Origin: JBBDYH01 sp040901795
Lineage (GTDB): Bacteria > Planctomycetota > Planctomycetia > Pirellulales > JALHPA01
Length of the DNA: 64,000 nucleotides
NCBI GenBank assembly: GCA_040901795.1
Contig: JBBDYH010000087.1
Span: 49,938-113,937, forward strand
Reading direction: 5' to 3'
The notes beneath the pieces were generated by a model. The model saw only the letters and a program-made list of their open reading frames with translations. It was not told the origin of the DNA and searched no databases. The position numbers and the translations under genes are program-made. Within the stretch, counting starts at the first letter, position 1; each line of letters opens with the position of its first letter. This document shows positions 17,805 through 27,933 of this stretch, piece by piece.

Positions 17805-18992
17805 ATGGCCTCACCACCTGTAACCTATGACTTCTTCACACCGCCGCGGATTGTTTTCGGCTGGGGGCGGCGAAAACAACTCGGTCCCATAGCGGCCGAC
17901 TTGGGGCGGCGTGCCTTCATCATTTCCGGCTCGAAGACGCTCACTGCCAGCGGGGCGCTTGACGAACTGCGTCAATCGCTGGCCGCGGCAAATGTCGCAG
18001 CCGAGATGCTCGGTACCATCTCGCGCGAGCCGCAGGCGGTCGACGTTGATCAATTCACGGCCCGCGTCTGCCATGAGCGGCCCACGGACGGTGACTTCGT
18101 CCTCGCCGTCGGCGGTGGTTCGGCGATCGATCTAGGCAAAGCGGTTGCCGCCATGGCGACCAACCGCGCAAGCCCGACTGTGCGCGATTATCTCGAAGGC
18201 GTCGGCAGCGGATTGAAGATTACATCGGCGCCACTGCCGGTCCTCGCCATGCCGACAACGGCCGGCACCGGCAGCGAAGCCACGAAAAATGCCGTCATTT
18301 CGAATCAAGACCCGCCTTTCAAGAAGAGCCTGCGGTCCGACATGATGGTCCCTCGCGCGGTTCTCATCGATCCGGAGCTGACGGTATCGGTCCCACCACA
18401 GACGACCGCATATACCGGCATGGACGCGATCACTCAGTTGATCGAAAGCTACATTTCCCGCCGATCCAAGCTGATTCCCAACGCTCTGGCACTGCAAGGA
18501 ATACGACTCGCCATTCCGACCGTCATGGTGGTGTATCGCGAGGGATCCCTCCACTTCGCGCGCGAAATGATGGCACATGCCGCGCTGCTGTCCGGCATGG
18601 CGCTGGCCAACTCCGGGTTGGGAATGGCGCATGCAGTGGCGGCGGCGCTGGGTGTACATTGCGGTGTGCCGCATGGGCTGGCTTGTGCCGTAATGCTACC
18701 GGCCGCGCTGCGCGCCAACCGCGATGTGGCGCGCGCCGGTCTGGCCGACCTCGGTCGAACGGTCAATGACGACCCGCCAATCCAGGACATCGACAAAGCG
18801 GCCGACGACTTTATTGATCAGATCGATGTAATCTGCTCCGAACTTGGCATCCCCAAACGGCTGAGCGAAATCGGCGTCGAACCGCGCCATCTGCCGGACC
18901 TGGTGCGCGGCTCCCACGGCAACAGCATGAGCGGCAATCCGCGAGAAATCAGCGACGACGAGCTGTACTCGATTCTGGAGCGGATGCTGTGA
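17805..18992 (+). CDS. Iron-containing alcohol dehydrogenase
   Basis: The 395-residue cytosolic oxidoreductase has an NAD-binding GGGSAIDLGKA turn and the family PTTAGTGSEAT motif. The metal-site region includes TGMDAITQLIE, GLGMAHAVAAALG and CGVPHG. The usual second ligand, the His in the DA..H..E motif, is Gln here (DAITQ), as in a subset of the family; the other Asp and two His are present. The ATG at 17805 was chosen over an in-frame TTG at 17784. The stop overlaps the GTG of the next gene by four bases, so the two proteins are translationally coupled and likely act on one sugar or polyol route. Confidence 0.92.
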   Translation: MASPPVTYDFFTPPRIVFGWGRRKQLGPIAADLGRRAFIISGSKTLTASGALDELRQSLAAANVAAEMLGTISREPQAVDVDQFTARVCHERPTDGDFVLAVGGGSAIDLGKAVAAMATNRASPTVRDYLEGVGSGLKITSAPLPVLAMPTTAGTGSEATKNAVISNQDPPFKKSLRSDMMVPRAVLIDPELTVSVPPQTTAYTGMDAITQLIESYISRRSKLIPNALALQGIRLAIPTVMVVYREGSLHFAREMMAHAALLSGMALANSGLGMAHAVAAALGVHCGVPHGLACAVMLPAALRANRDVARAGLADLGRTVNDDPPIQDIDKAADDFIDQIDVICSELGIPKRLSEIGVEPRHLPDLVRGSHGNSMSGNPREISDDELYSILERML

Positions 18993-20020
18993 GCCCACCG
19001 GACGAAGCCAACCCGCGAGGAATCCTGGTCGCCGGCCTCAGCCCGGCGTGGCAGCAGATCCTCGTTTTCGACGCGTTCCGCCCGGGCGAAGTGAACCGCG
19101 CCAGCGAGGTCCACTGGTGCGCCTCGGGCAAAGTGCTCAACGTCGGAATTGCGCTCGCACACTTGGCAAGCAGCGATGGAATTGTTGGGCGCCCGCGCGT
19201 TTTATCGGTCTTGGGCCCCCGTGCTCGCACGGCGATCGCGGCCGAGTTTGCCACCCTCGGTATCGATTGCCACTGGATCGAAACTAACTCCGAAACACGC
19301 ATTTGCACGACAATTCTCGACCGAGCCGCCAGCCGCACGACCGAGCTGGTCGAGAACGCCGCGCCGCTGACGCCCGACGAAGTCGCCAGTTTTCAGCGGG
19401 CATTTGTCGAACACGCCGCTGACGCGGATGTTGTGGTTTTGACCGGCTCGCTGCCCCACGTGGCCGCATCTCTCCGAGATGCGTCTGCGAGTCTCGGAGA
19501 GACTCGCCCACGTGAAGAGACGCGCCCACGTGAAACGACGTTCTATCGCGAGCTGTTAGCAACAACGCGGGCTCGCGCGGTGCTTGACATCCGCGGCCCC
19601 GAATTGCTCGCGACACTGGAGTGCCGGCCGTACTGCGTGAAACCGAACCGCGAAGAGCTCGGCAAGACAATGGGGCGCAATCTTGATGCGGACGCCGATC
19701 TGCACGCGGCCATGCGCGAGTTGAACGAGCGCGGCGCCCAGTGGGTTGTCATCACATACGGCGCGGAGACTGTGTGGGCATCGAATGGAGGCCGGCTCTA
19801 TCGGTTCCACCCGCCGCGTCTCGACAGCGTCGTGAACCCAATTGCCAGCGGCGATTGCCTTGCAGCGGGGATTGCCTGGGCAACGGCCGGCGGTCGCGAC
19901 ATGCTGGATGCAATTCGCTTCGGCATCGCGGCGGCAGCCGACAATGTCGGACAGTTACTTCCCGCTCGGCTCGATCCCGAGCGGATTGCAAGATTAGAGC
20001 GCCAAGTCGTTGCGTTGTAG
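18989..20020 (+). CDS. PfkB-family sugar kinase with an in-frame palindromic insertion
   Basis: The 343-residue protein resembles 1-phosphofructokinase/tagatose-6-phosphate kinase. It has LSPAWQQILVFDAFRPGEVNR at the N-terminus, the SGKVLNVG substrate loop, VVLTGSLP, CVKPNREEL, VITYGAE and the catalytic IASGDCLAAG (D289). Between GSLP and the expected FY helix (about residues 156-182) lies an extra stretch HVAASLRDASASLGETRPR plus a short repeat ETRPRE. It is encoded by palindrome family A at 19456-19532 and normal members have only a few residues there. GTG start overlapping the dehydrogenase by four bases. Whether the insertion is tolerated in the fold is untested, but all kinase motifs stay in frame. 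Confidence 0.92.
   Translation: MSPPDEANPRGILVAGLSPAWQQILVFDAFRPGEVNRASEVHWCASGKVLNVGIALAHLASSDGIVGRPRVLSVLGPRARTAIAAEFATLGIDCHWIETNSETRICTTILDRAASRTTELVENAAPLTPDEVASFQRAFVEHAADADVVVLTGSLPHVAASLRDASASLGETRPREETRPRETTFYRELLATTRARAVLDIRGPELLATLECRPYCVKPNREELGKTMGRNLDADADLHAAMRELNERGAQWVVITYGAETVWASNGGRLYRFHPPRLDSVVNPIASGDCLAAGIAWATAGGRDMLDAIRFGIAAAADNVGQLLPARLDPERIARLERQVVAL
19456..19532 (+). repeat. Palindromic element family A inside pfkB, in frame
   Basis: The core GTCTCGGAGAGAC and its partner TCTCTCCGAGA lie between terminal CCACGTGG and CCCACGTG arms (19456-19514). An extra partial arm (GAGACGCGCCCACGTG) runs to 19532. It is in the same orientation as the copies at 57402 and 58160. Confidence 0.85.
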
Positions 20021-20077
20021 ACTATGATGTGGCAGCCCTGAGTCCGCGAAGGGCGTGGTTTTCCAATCCAAAACTTT

Positions 20078-21148
20078 CTACATCTCCAACAGCGCCAACA
20101 AGGCTTCGACATCAACACCCGCAGCGGCCGCTTCCTCCCATAACCGCTTAGCCTCGGCCACATCAATCGGCGGTCCGACGAAGTGGAACGCGCCCAGGTA
20201 AAGCTTGTTGTCGGGCCGGCCATCAAACCAATGCCGGGCAATCGCCATGGCCACGCGCGCCGGGAGTTGATCCGCGGAATAGCGGCGATTCTCGCCTGCT
20301 TCACGAATCAGCAGATGACTGGGACCCACTTCGACCACTGAGACCACCGTGCCGCCGAACTTAAGTTCGCCCGCTGTTTCAAGCCCTTGGAGTCCCTCGC
20401 GCACCGCCTGCCAGAACCCCTCGACGTACATGGTCAGAGCCTGAAAGCTTTTGACGAGCCGGTTTTGCTCTTCGGATACCGCGAGCCGTTTGGCCGAGTC
20501 AATCCGGTCTTTTGCCTGCTGATACTGGCGCTCGCCGAGCGCCTGTCGTGCCCCACGCAATTCAGCCTGGAACTGCGCGACCTGTGCCGCGTCGAGCGGT
20601 TGCTCCCGGGGCTTGGCGGTTTTGTCCTTGGCCGGCAGAGATCTCACCGGCGTATCTTTACCCTGCTGCGAATTGGCAGGGCTCACGCCCGATTCTCCGG
20701 CGCTTGAACTGCGCGTTCCAGCGCGTCTTGCGGGTTCATCGCCGACCGCTGGATCGCCATTCGAAGTTGAGCCGTCGCTCTTCACCACGGTCCGCATGCC
20801 GAACCGAATCACGCCGGTGGCATATCCGATTCCAAGCCCGGCCACCACGATGGCCAGCAGCAGCATCGACGCGATCAAAAAGCGTGCCGCTTGCTGCCGG
20901 CGCTTAGCCAGCTTTCGAGCCGTAATTCGCGCGCTGGCCAACTGATCAGAAATCCGTGCCCCCGACTGGTCATCTCGTTGATCTGACTGAGACGCCGGCG
21001 TCGGCGCAAGCGGAATTGGCGCGCCGGCGGTTGGCTCGCCGACCGGCGCCATGGGATCGCCCGTAGTCGGCGACGACGGGACTTTCGGCGCAATGGGCGC
21101 CATCGGATCGGCGGGCACTGAAGGACGGGGTAAAAGGGGTCCAGCCAT
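20078..21148 (-). CDS. Single-pass membrane protein, function unknown
   Basis: The 356-residue protein starts MAGPLLPRPSVPADPMAPI. It has a proline-rich cytoplasmic region, a positively charged turn (ARKLAKRRQQAARF), one membrane helix (ASMLLLAIVVAGLGIGYATG, about residues 92-111) and a low-complexity linker. A conserved-looking domain from about 180 follows, with a helix-rich AQFQAELRGARQALGERQYQQAKDR repeat-like part and a beta-rich ELKFGGTVVSVVEVGPSHLLIREAGE part. No named domain recognised. ATG at 21148 chosen; upstream codons look non-coding. It is divergent from the alpha-2-macroglobulin gene across about 250 bases in which I see no further gene. Confidence 0.8.
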   Translation of the reverse strand: MAGPLLPRPSVPADPMAPIAPKVPSSPTTGDPMAPVGEPTAGAPIPLAPTPASQSDQRDDQSGARISDQLASARITARKLAKRRQQAARFLIASMLLLAIVVAGLGIGYATGVIRFGMRTVVKSDGSTSNGDPAVGDEPARRAGTRSSSAGESGVSPANSQQGKDTPVRSLPAKDKTAKPREQPLDAAQVAQFQAELRGARQALGERQYQQAKDRIDSAKRLAVSEEQNRLVKSFQALTMYVEGFWQAVREGLQGLETAGELKFGGTVVSVVEVGPSHLLIREAGENRRYSADQLPARVAMAIARHWFDGRPDNKLYLGAFHFVGPPIDVAEAKRLWEEAAAAGVDVEALLALLEM

Positions 21149-21399
21149 TGTCCAGGCGCACAGTGACGAGATATACGACCTTATTGAGACGCTTTTCCGC
21201 GCTTCGGTGGTTCCTTGCGAACGCGTAATTATCCATCTTGCCTTCAAAGCCGGTGCGGACGTAATCTTGTCACGGGCGGAACCTTCGGCCGGTCCGCCGC
21301 GTCCAAATACCGGCGACGCTTCAAGTTGCGGCGATAAAGCTCCCTTGTTCGACGTAGAATCCCGTAGGCCGACCCGCCACTCGCTGAAGGCACTCTCCC

Positions 21400-24300
21400 A
21401 TGAAGGCTACATGTGTTCTGGTACCGCTGTTTGGACTTGCCGCTTGTCTGTCGCTCGTTACCAGCGCGCCCGTGGCGACGCCGGCCGAGAAGGTGGACGC
21501 GACAGACCCTTCTATCATCGAAAAGAAATACCAGGAAGGCAACTTCAAGGAGGCGTACGAGGGCTTTCGTAAACTGGCCCTCAACGCCAATGCTGCGCGC
21601 GACCGTGTGGGCCACTATTTGAACATGGCCGTGGCATCGCTCACCAGTCTAGGCCGGGTCGAGGAGATCGACGAATTCCGCGAAAGTGTGATCCAGGTCC
21701 ACAACCAAAACTGGCGACTTTTGCAGGCGGCGGCCGAAAGCTACCTGAACGTCGATCATTCTGGGTTCATCGTCGCCGGCAAGTTTTACCGGGGGCCACA
21801 CCGGGGCGGCGGCAAGGTGGTCAGTAGTTTCGAGCGCGATCGCGTGCGGTCGTTGCAATTGATGGCGAAAGCGATGCCGCTGGCCAACAACGACGCCAAC
21901 AAGGCCCACGTCGCACAGTTTTATCTCGCCTTCGCACGGTATCTGCTCTCCAACCGCGGGTATACCGAAGCATGGCGGTTGCAGTATTTGACCGACTCAA
22001 AAGCGCTGCCTGACTATGAAGAAGGTGGCGGCTGGTATCACTATGGCGAGCCGAAGGGCGCACCGGTCGATGAAAACGGCGAGCCGGTCTACCATCGCGC
22101 GCCGAAATCGTGGGATGTCGCCGCGACCGACGGCCAGCGCTGGCGCTGGTGTCTCGTGCAGGCCATGGAGAACGACGCGTCGAACGCGGATCAAGTGCGG
22201 TTCGAGTTTGCACAGTTCCTGGAGAGCCAGTTTGGCGTGCAAACCATGGCGTACTACGGCTGGTTTTTCGGCCGGATGAACGACGACGACAGTGATAAAA
22301 ATGAGAGCGGAACCTACGCCCTGCACACGCTCGGAGAAGACGAAACCATCGCTCGCCTCGCCACCGGGATCAAACGCTTCAAGTTGCCCGCAGAGTTCAA
22401 CCATATTCGCATCTATCAGCAGATTCTCGCCGACGCGAAGTCGCCGCAGTCCATCTGGCGCGCTACGTATCAGCTCGCGGACATCTTCACGAACCGCCGT
22501 CAGTATCCGAAAGCCGCCGACTATCTGCGCCAAGCCATCAAGGCGCAGCCCGAAAACGAGAATAGCAAGCAAAAGCTCGATCAGATCGTTCGTAACTGGG
22601 GCCGCTTCGAGCCGGTGATGATGCAGCCGGCCGGAAAGGGCGCTACCGTTGAATTCCGCTTCCGCAACGGCAAGCAGGTTAGCTTCGAGGCGCACGCGAT
22701 CAAGATCGATAAGCTGCTGGCTGATGTGAAGGCCTACCTCAAAAGCAATCCCGGACAGCTCGACTGGCAGAAGATCAACATCGGCGATCTGGGTCACCGG
22801 CTGGTTCAACAAAACGAAGGCCAGTACCTCGGCGACAAAGTGGCATCCTGGAACCTGCCGCTCGAGCCGCGCGAGAATCACTTCGACCAGCGGCTTACCG
22901 TCAGCACGCCGTTGCAAAAGGCGGGGGCCTACCTCGTGACTGCCAGGGTGCAGGACGGGAACACGAGCAAGATCATCCTCTGGCTCGAAGACACCGCGAT
23001 CGTCAAGAAGACGCTCAGCGACGGGACGTTTTACTTTGTCGCCGACGCCGTCTCGGGCGTCCCGATCGCAGGCGCGAACCTCGAGTTCTTTGGCTTCAAG
23101 CAGCGGCAGATCGGCAACACGAACCGCTTCGAGGTGCAGACCACCAACTTCGCCGAAGCGACCGACAAGGACGGACAATACATCCGGCCGACGAAGGCCG
23201 GCGAAGAGCAGTTCCAGTGGATCATCACGGCTCGGACGAAGGAAGGGCGGTTGGCGTACCTCGGCTATACCGGCGTGTGGGGCGGGAATTACCACGACGC
23301 CCAGTACGAGCAGACCAAGGTCTTTTCCATTACGGATCGGCCCGTCTACCGGCCCGGGCAAAATGTCAAGTACAAGTTCTGGGTGCGGCATGCCAAGTAT
23401 GACCAAGAGGATATCTCAAGCTTCGCCAATCAGAACTTCACCGTTGAGGTGCATAATCCGAAAGGGGAAAAGATCCTCTCGAAGGCGTTCACTGCCGACG
23501 CGTACGGCGGCTTCGACGGCGAACTGGAATTACCTGGCGACGCAACACTCGGCGCCTACCAGATCTTTGTCGTGAACCTTGGCGGCGGGAGCTTTCGCGT
23601 CGAGGAGTACAAGAAGCCGGAGTTCGAAGTCACCGTGGATGCGCCGAGGGAACCGGTCATGCTCGGCGAAAAGATCAAGGCGACGATCAACGCCAAATAC
23701 TACTTCGGCGCGCCGGTCACGAATGCCAAGGTGAAGTACAAGATCACTCGAACCACGCACTCGGAAGGCTGGTATCCGCCCGCGCCGTGGGACTGGTTTT
23801 ACGGCAAGGGATATTGGTGGTTCGCCTCGGACTACGACTGGTATCCCGGCTGGGCCGATTGGGGCTGCCGGCGACCGCTCCCCTCGTGGTGGTGGGGTGG
23901 CGTGCAACCCCCCGAGTTGGTCGCCGAGCAAACCGTCGATGTCGGTTCGGACGGCACGGTGGCTGTTGAAATCGACACCTCGATCGCCAAAGCGATCCAC
24001 CCCGACCACGACCATAAATACACCGTCACAGCCGAGGTCGTTGATCAGTCGCGGCGCACGATTGTCGGCGCTGGCGAAGTTCTTGTGGCGCGCAAGCCGT
24101 TCAAGGTTTTCACGTGGGTCGATCGCGGATACTACCGCGTGGGCGGCACAATCCACGCGCATTTTCACGCCCACACCCTCGATCAAAAGCCCGTCAACGG
24201 CACGGGCACAGTCGACCTCTTGAAAATCAGTTACCAACAGGGCAAGCCGGTCGAGACGTCTGTCCGACAGTGGGTCCTGAATACCGACGCCCAAGGGCAA

Positions 24301-27300
24301 GCCAGCTTGCAGATCGTCGCCTCAGAAGCGGGTCAATATCGCCTGTCATATAAGCTCACCGACGAGCAGAAGCACACGATCGAGGGGGGCTACGTCTTTA
24401 CCATCATTGGACAGGGCTTCGACGGATCGGACTTTCGCTTCAATCAACTGGAGCTTATCCAGGACAAACAGGACTACGCCCCCGGCCGGACGGTCAACTT
24501 GCAGGTCAACACCGACCGCCGCAACAGCACCGTGTTGCTGTTCGTGCGTCCGGCAAACGGGATCTATCTGCGGCCAAAGGTCGTGCGCCTCTCCGGCAAG
24601 AGCTTCGTCGATGAGATCGCGGTGATGAAGAAGGACATGCCCAACTGCTTCATCGAGGCCATGACGATCTCGTCGGGCAAGGTCTATACCGAGGTCAAGG
24701 AAATCATCGTTCCACCCGAAAGCCGCGTGCTCGAAGTGGCGGTGAAACCTTCGGCCGCGGACTATCGCCCCGGCCAGAAAGCCAAAGTGCAGCTCAAGCT
24801 GACCGATTTTCACGGCAAACCCTTTGTGGGTTCAACCGTTGTCGCGGTTTACGACAAGGCGCTCGAGTACATTTCGGGTGGATCCAACGTTCAAGAGATC
24901 AAGGAGTTCTTCTGGAAGTGGCGACGATCGCATTCCCCCAACACAGAGACCACGCTGCAGCGTTACTTTGCGAATTTGGCGCTGCCGGGGCAGACGTGGA
25001 TGCAGAATCTTGGTGTTTTCGGTGAAAGTGTCGTCGAAGAAGTTCCGGAAAGTGATACGGGCGGACGATTCCATCGCAGCGATCGAATGCAACTCGGCGG
25101 CGCCCAGAGGCTACTCCGTTTCGGCGCTGCCGGCGAGAAGCGTGGCATGGCGGAAAGTGCGCCGCCCGATGCGGCCTTACCCGCGCCACCGGCCGGGGCG
25201 GCTACTGCGTTCGACCAAGAAAAAGCGACGAGAGCAGCACCGGGGACGGTCCCACCCGAGCAACTAGTCCAACCGACGGTGCGCACGAAGTTTGCCGATA
25301 CCGCCTTCTGGTCCGCGGCGATCACGACCGACGAGAAGGGGCTGGCCGAGATCGCGCTTGATATGCCCGAAAACCTGACCACCTGGAAGGTCAAGGTTTG
25401 GGGAATGGGGCACGGCACTAAAGTCGGGCAGGGCGAAACCGAGGTGATTACGAAGAAAGACCTCATCGTTCGGCTGCAGGCGCCGCGATTTTTCGTCGAA
25501 AAGGACGAGGTCGTGTTGAGCGCCAACGTCCACAACTATCTCAAGAACAAAAAGTCGGTGCAGGTGGCGCTGGAGCTCGAGGGCGGCTGCCTCGAGCTTG
25601 CACCCAATGTCGTCAAGGCAGGGCGGTTTAACAATCGTGAGGAACAAGAAATCGAGCCGCTGCTGTTTGACCAAGCTTTGCAGCGGACCATCGAGATCGA
25701 GCCCAACGGGGAACAGCGCGTGGATTGGCGCGTCAAGGTGATGCGCGAGGGTCAGGCCACCGTCCGCATGAAGGCGCTCTCCGATGAGGAGTCCGACGCC
25801 ACCGAGCAGTCGTTCCCGGTCTACGTCCATGGAATGCTCAAGATGGAGTCGTTTTCCGGTGCGCTGCGCCCGCAAGACCAGGTCGGCAAGATTGCCTTCA
25901 ACGTTCCCGCCGAGCGGCGCATCAATGATTCGCGGCTTGAGGTCCGCTATTCCCCGACGCTTGCCGGCGCCATGGTCGATGCACTGCCCTACCTCGTCGA
26001 GTACCCCTACGGTTGCACCGAGCAGACGCTCAACCGCTTCGTGCCCACGGTCATCACGCAGAAAATCCTCCTCGACATGGGGCTTGATTTAAAAAAGATC
26101 CAGGAGAAGCGGACCAACCTGAACGCTCAAGAGATCGGCGACGAGGCCGACCGGGCCAAACAGTGGAAGCGCTTTGATCGCAATCCCGTCTTCGACCAGG
26201 AAGAGGTCAAAAAAATGGTCAAGGAGGGAGTGCAGCGGCTGACCGAGATGCAGCTCTCCGATGGCGGCTGGGGTTGGTTTAGCGGCTGGGGCGAGCAGAG
26301 TTATCCGCATACAACGGCGGTCGTGGTTCACGGTTTGCAGACGGCCCAGCAGAACGACGTCGCGCTGGTTCCGGGCGTGCTCGACCGAGGCGTTGCCTGG
26401 CTGAAGACGTACCAGGACCAGCAAGTCGAACTACTCAAGAACACACTGGTGAAGCCCGAGCCGAAGAAGCCCTACAAGACCCAAGCCGACAATCTCGACG
26501 CGCTGGTTTACATGGTGCTCGCAGACGCGGACGTGAAAAATCAGGAAATGCTCGATTTCCTGTACCGCGACCGCACCCATCTGGCCGTATATGCCAAGGC
26601 GCTCTACGGTCTGGCGTTGCACAAGCAAAATGAGCAAGCGAAGCTCGACATGATCCTGCGAAATATCGCGCAGTTCGTGGTCGAGGACAACGAGAACCAG
26701 ACGGCGTATCTGAAATTGCCTAACGAGAGCTCCTGGTGGTTCTGGTACGGTAGCGACGTCGAGGCCAATGCGTTTTATCTCAAGCTGCTGGCCAAGACCG
26801 ATCCGAACGGCGAACTTGCGCCGAAGCTCGTGAAGTACCTCCTCAACAACCGCAAGCACGCCACCTACTGGAACAGCACGCGCGATACCGCCTATGCGAT
26901 CGAAGCCTTGGCCGATTACCTTAAGGCCAGCGGCGAGAGCAAACCTGACCTGACAGTCGAGGTGTGGCTCGATGGCCAGAAGATGAAGGACGTCAGGATC
27001 ACTAAAGAAGACCTGTTTAGCTACGACAACAAGTTCGTGCTCGAAGGGGCCAAGATCGAAACCGGCCGTCACACCGTCGAGTTAAAGAAGAAGGGTAGTG
27101 GCCCACTTTATTACAACGCCTATCTTACCAACTTCACGCTCGAGGACTCGATCACGCGCGCCGGCTTGGAAGTGAAGGTCAATCGCAAGCTCTACAAGCT
27201 GAAGCCGGCCGCCAAGACGACGAAGGTTGCCGGCTCGCGCGGGCAGGCGGTCGACCAGAGCGCCGAGAAGTACGATCGGGAAGAACTCGACAATCTCGAT

Positions 27301-27675
27301 ACGCTGCGGAGCGGTGACCTGGTCGAAATCGAGCTGGAGATTGACAGCAAGAACGACTATGAGTACTTGATCTTCGAGGACATGAAGGCGGCCGGATTCG
27401 AGCCGGTCGAGGTCCGCTCCGGTTATGGTGGTTCCAGCGGAATCGGCGGTGCTGGCGCCGGCGGCGGCAATGCCCTGGGAGCGTACGTTGAGTTCCGCGA
27501 CAACCGCGTGGCTTTCTTCGTACGCGCCCTCGCACGGGGCAAGCACTCGGTCGCCTACAGGATGCGTGCCGAAATCCCAGGTCAGTTCTCCGCGCTGCCC
27601 GCCAAGGCCTACGCGATGTACGCCCCCGAGCTCAAGGGGAACAGCGACGAGATCAAGCTACGTATCATTGATTGA
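21400..27675 (+). CDS. Alpha-2-macroglobulin family protein
   Basis: The 2091-residue exported protein has a signal peptide (residues 1-22) and a TPR-like helical region (about 350-390). MG-type domains include the family YRPGQNVKYKFWVRHA motif (about 646). A low-complexity bait-like stretch (about 1210-1285) precedes the A2M core (FWSAAITTDEKGLAEIALDMPENLTTWKV, about 1297). The thioester motif YGCTEQ has C1539 and Q1542. An alpha-toroid and a C-terminal receptor-like domain (about 1950-2091) follow. Family members trap proteases that cleave the bait and release the thioester. It is unusually long for a bacterial A2M. No penicillin-binding partner is beside it. A large GC-rich single-gene unit. 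Confidence 0.95.
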   Translation: MKATCVLVPLFGLAACLSLVTSAPVATPAEKVDATDPSIIEKKYQEGNFKEAYEGFRKLALNANAARDRVGHYLNMAVASLTSLGRVEEIDEFRESVIQVHNQNWRLLQAAAESYLNVDHSGFIVAGKFYRGPHRGGGKVVSSFERDRVRSLQLMAKAMPLANNDANKAHVAQFYLAFARYLLSNRGYTEAWRLQYLTDSKALPDYEEGGGWYHYGEPKGAPVDENGEPVYHRAPKSWDVAATDGQRWRWCLVQAMENDASNADQVRFEFAQFLESQFGVQTMAYYGWFFGRMNDDDSDKNESGTYALHTLGEDETIARLATGIKRFKLPAEFNHIRIYQQILADAKSPQSIWRATYQLADIFTNRRQYPKAADYLRQAIKAQPENENSKQKLDQIVRNWGRFEPVMMQPAGKGATVEFRFRNGKQVSFEAHAIKIDKLLADVKAYLKSNPGQLDWQKINIGDLGHRLVQQNEGQYLGDKVASWNLPLEPRENHFDQRLTVSTPLQKAGAYLVTARVQDGNTSKIILWLEDTAIVKKTLSDGTFYFVADAVSGVPIAGANLEFFGFKQRQIGNTNRFEVQTTNFAEATDKDGQYIRPTKAGEEQFQWIITARTKEGRLAYLGYTGVWGGNYHDAQYEQTKVFSITDRPVYRPGQNVKYKFWVRHAKYDQEDISSFANQNFTVEVHNPKGEKILSKAFTADAYGGFDGELELPGDATLGAYQIFVVNLGGGSFRVEEYKKPEFEVTVDAPREPVMLGEKIKATINAKYYFGAPVTNAKVKYKITRTTHSEGWYPPAPWDWFYGKGYWWFASDYDWYPGWADWGCRRPLPSWWWGGVQPPELVAEQTVDVGSDGTVAVEIDTSIAKAIHPDHDHKYTVTAEVVDQSRRTIVGAGEVLVARKPFKVFTWVDRGYYRVGGTIHAHFHAHTLDQKPVNGTGTVDLLKISYQQGKPVETSVRQWVLNTDAQGQASLQIVASEAGQYRLSYKLTDEQKHTIEGGYVFTIIGQGFDGSDFRFNQLELIQDKQDYAPGRTVNLQVNTDRRNSTVLLFVRPANGIYLRPKVVRLSGKSFVDEIAVMKKDMPNCFIEAMTISSGKVYTEVKEIIVPPESRVLEVAVKPSAADYRPGQKAKVQLKLTDFHGKPFVGSTVVAVYDKALEYISGGSNVQEIKEFFWKWRRSHSPNTETTLQRYFANLALPGQTWMQNLGVFGESVVEEVPESDTGGRFHRSDRMQLGGAQRLLRFGAAGEKRGMAESAPPDAALPAPPAGAATAFDQEKATRAAPGTVPPEQLVQPTVRTKFADTAFWSAAITTDEKGLAEIALDMPENLTTWKVKVWGMGHGTKVGQGETEVITKKDLIVRLQAPRFFVEKDEVVLSANVHNYLKNKKSVQVALELEGGCLELAPNVVKAGRFNNREEQEIEPLLFDQALQRTIEIEPNGEQRVDWRVKVMREGQATVRMKALSDEESDATEQSFPVYVHGMLKMESFSGALRPQDQVGKIAFNVPAERRINDSRLEVRYSPTLAGAMVDALPYLVEYPYGCTEQTLNRFVPTVITQKILLDMGLDLKKIQEKRTNLNAQEIGDEADRAKQWKRFDRNPVFDQEEVKKMVKEGVQRLTEMQLSDGGWGWFSGWGEQSYPHTTAVVVHGLQTAQQNDVALVPGVLDRGVAWLKTYQDQQVELLKNTLVKPEPKKPYKTQADNLDALVYMVLADADVKNQEMLDFLYRDRTHLAVYAKALYGLALHKQNEQAKLDMILRNIAQFVVEDNENQTAYLKLPNESSWWFWYGSDVEANAFYLKLLAKTDPNGELAPKLVKYLLNNRKHATYWNSTRDTAYAIEALADYLKASGESKPDLTVEVWLDGQKMKDVRITKEDLFSYDNKFVLEGAKIETGRHTVELKKKGSGPLYYNAYLTNFTLEDSITRAGLEVKVNRKLYKLKPAAKTTKVAGSRGQAVDQSAEKYDREELDNLDTLRSGDLVEIELEIDSKNDYEYLIFEDMKAAGFEPVEVRSGYGGSSGIGGAGAGGGNALGAYVEFRDNRVAFFVRALARGKHSVAYRMRAEIPGQFSALPAKAYAMYAPELKGNSDEIKLRIID

Positions 27676-27933
27676 GCAACGTGCTTAAAAAAGTCGCAAG
27701 TTATTGCTACAAAGACTGTTGTGACGATTCCTCTTGGCCAGAAGCTTCAGCGTTATCCACACATTCCGGTGGCTGTCGCCCAGAGCCGGATCGAGCATTC
27801 GGCAAAGGGTCGGGCGCCTGTGACGACGTTAATAAATTTTTTTCCGGTTTCATCAAACCAAACGCTTGTGTCGGTTGTAGTCCCCAACTATTCTAGGGAT
27901 CGAATCACCTGACGCGAGGGAGAGACACCACCG
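27676..27933. other. Intergenic gap between A2M and the PEP-CTERM gene
   Basis: No coding frame or RNA stands out. A weak promoter-like pair (TTGTGT, 17 bases, TATTCT) ends shortly before the downstream gene's GAGGGAGAG ribosome site, so the PEP-CTERM gene may have its own promoter. Confidence 0.3.

Noticed and set aside
21997..23406. 469-codon minus-strand frame
   Set aside because: Antisense to the alpha-2-macroglobulin gene; no motif, start site or codon evidence.
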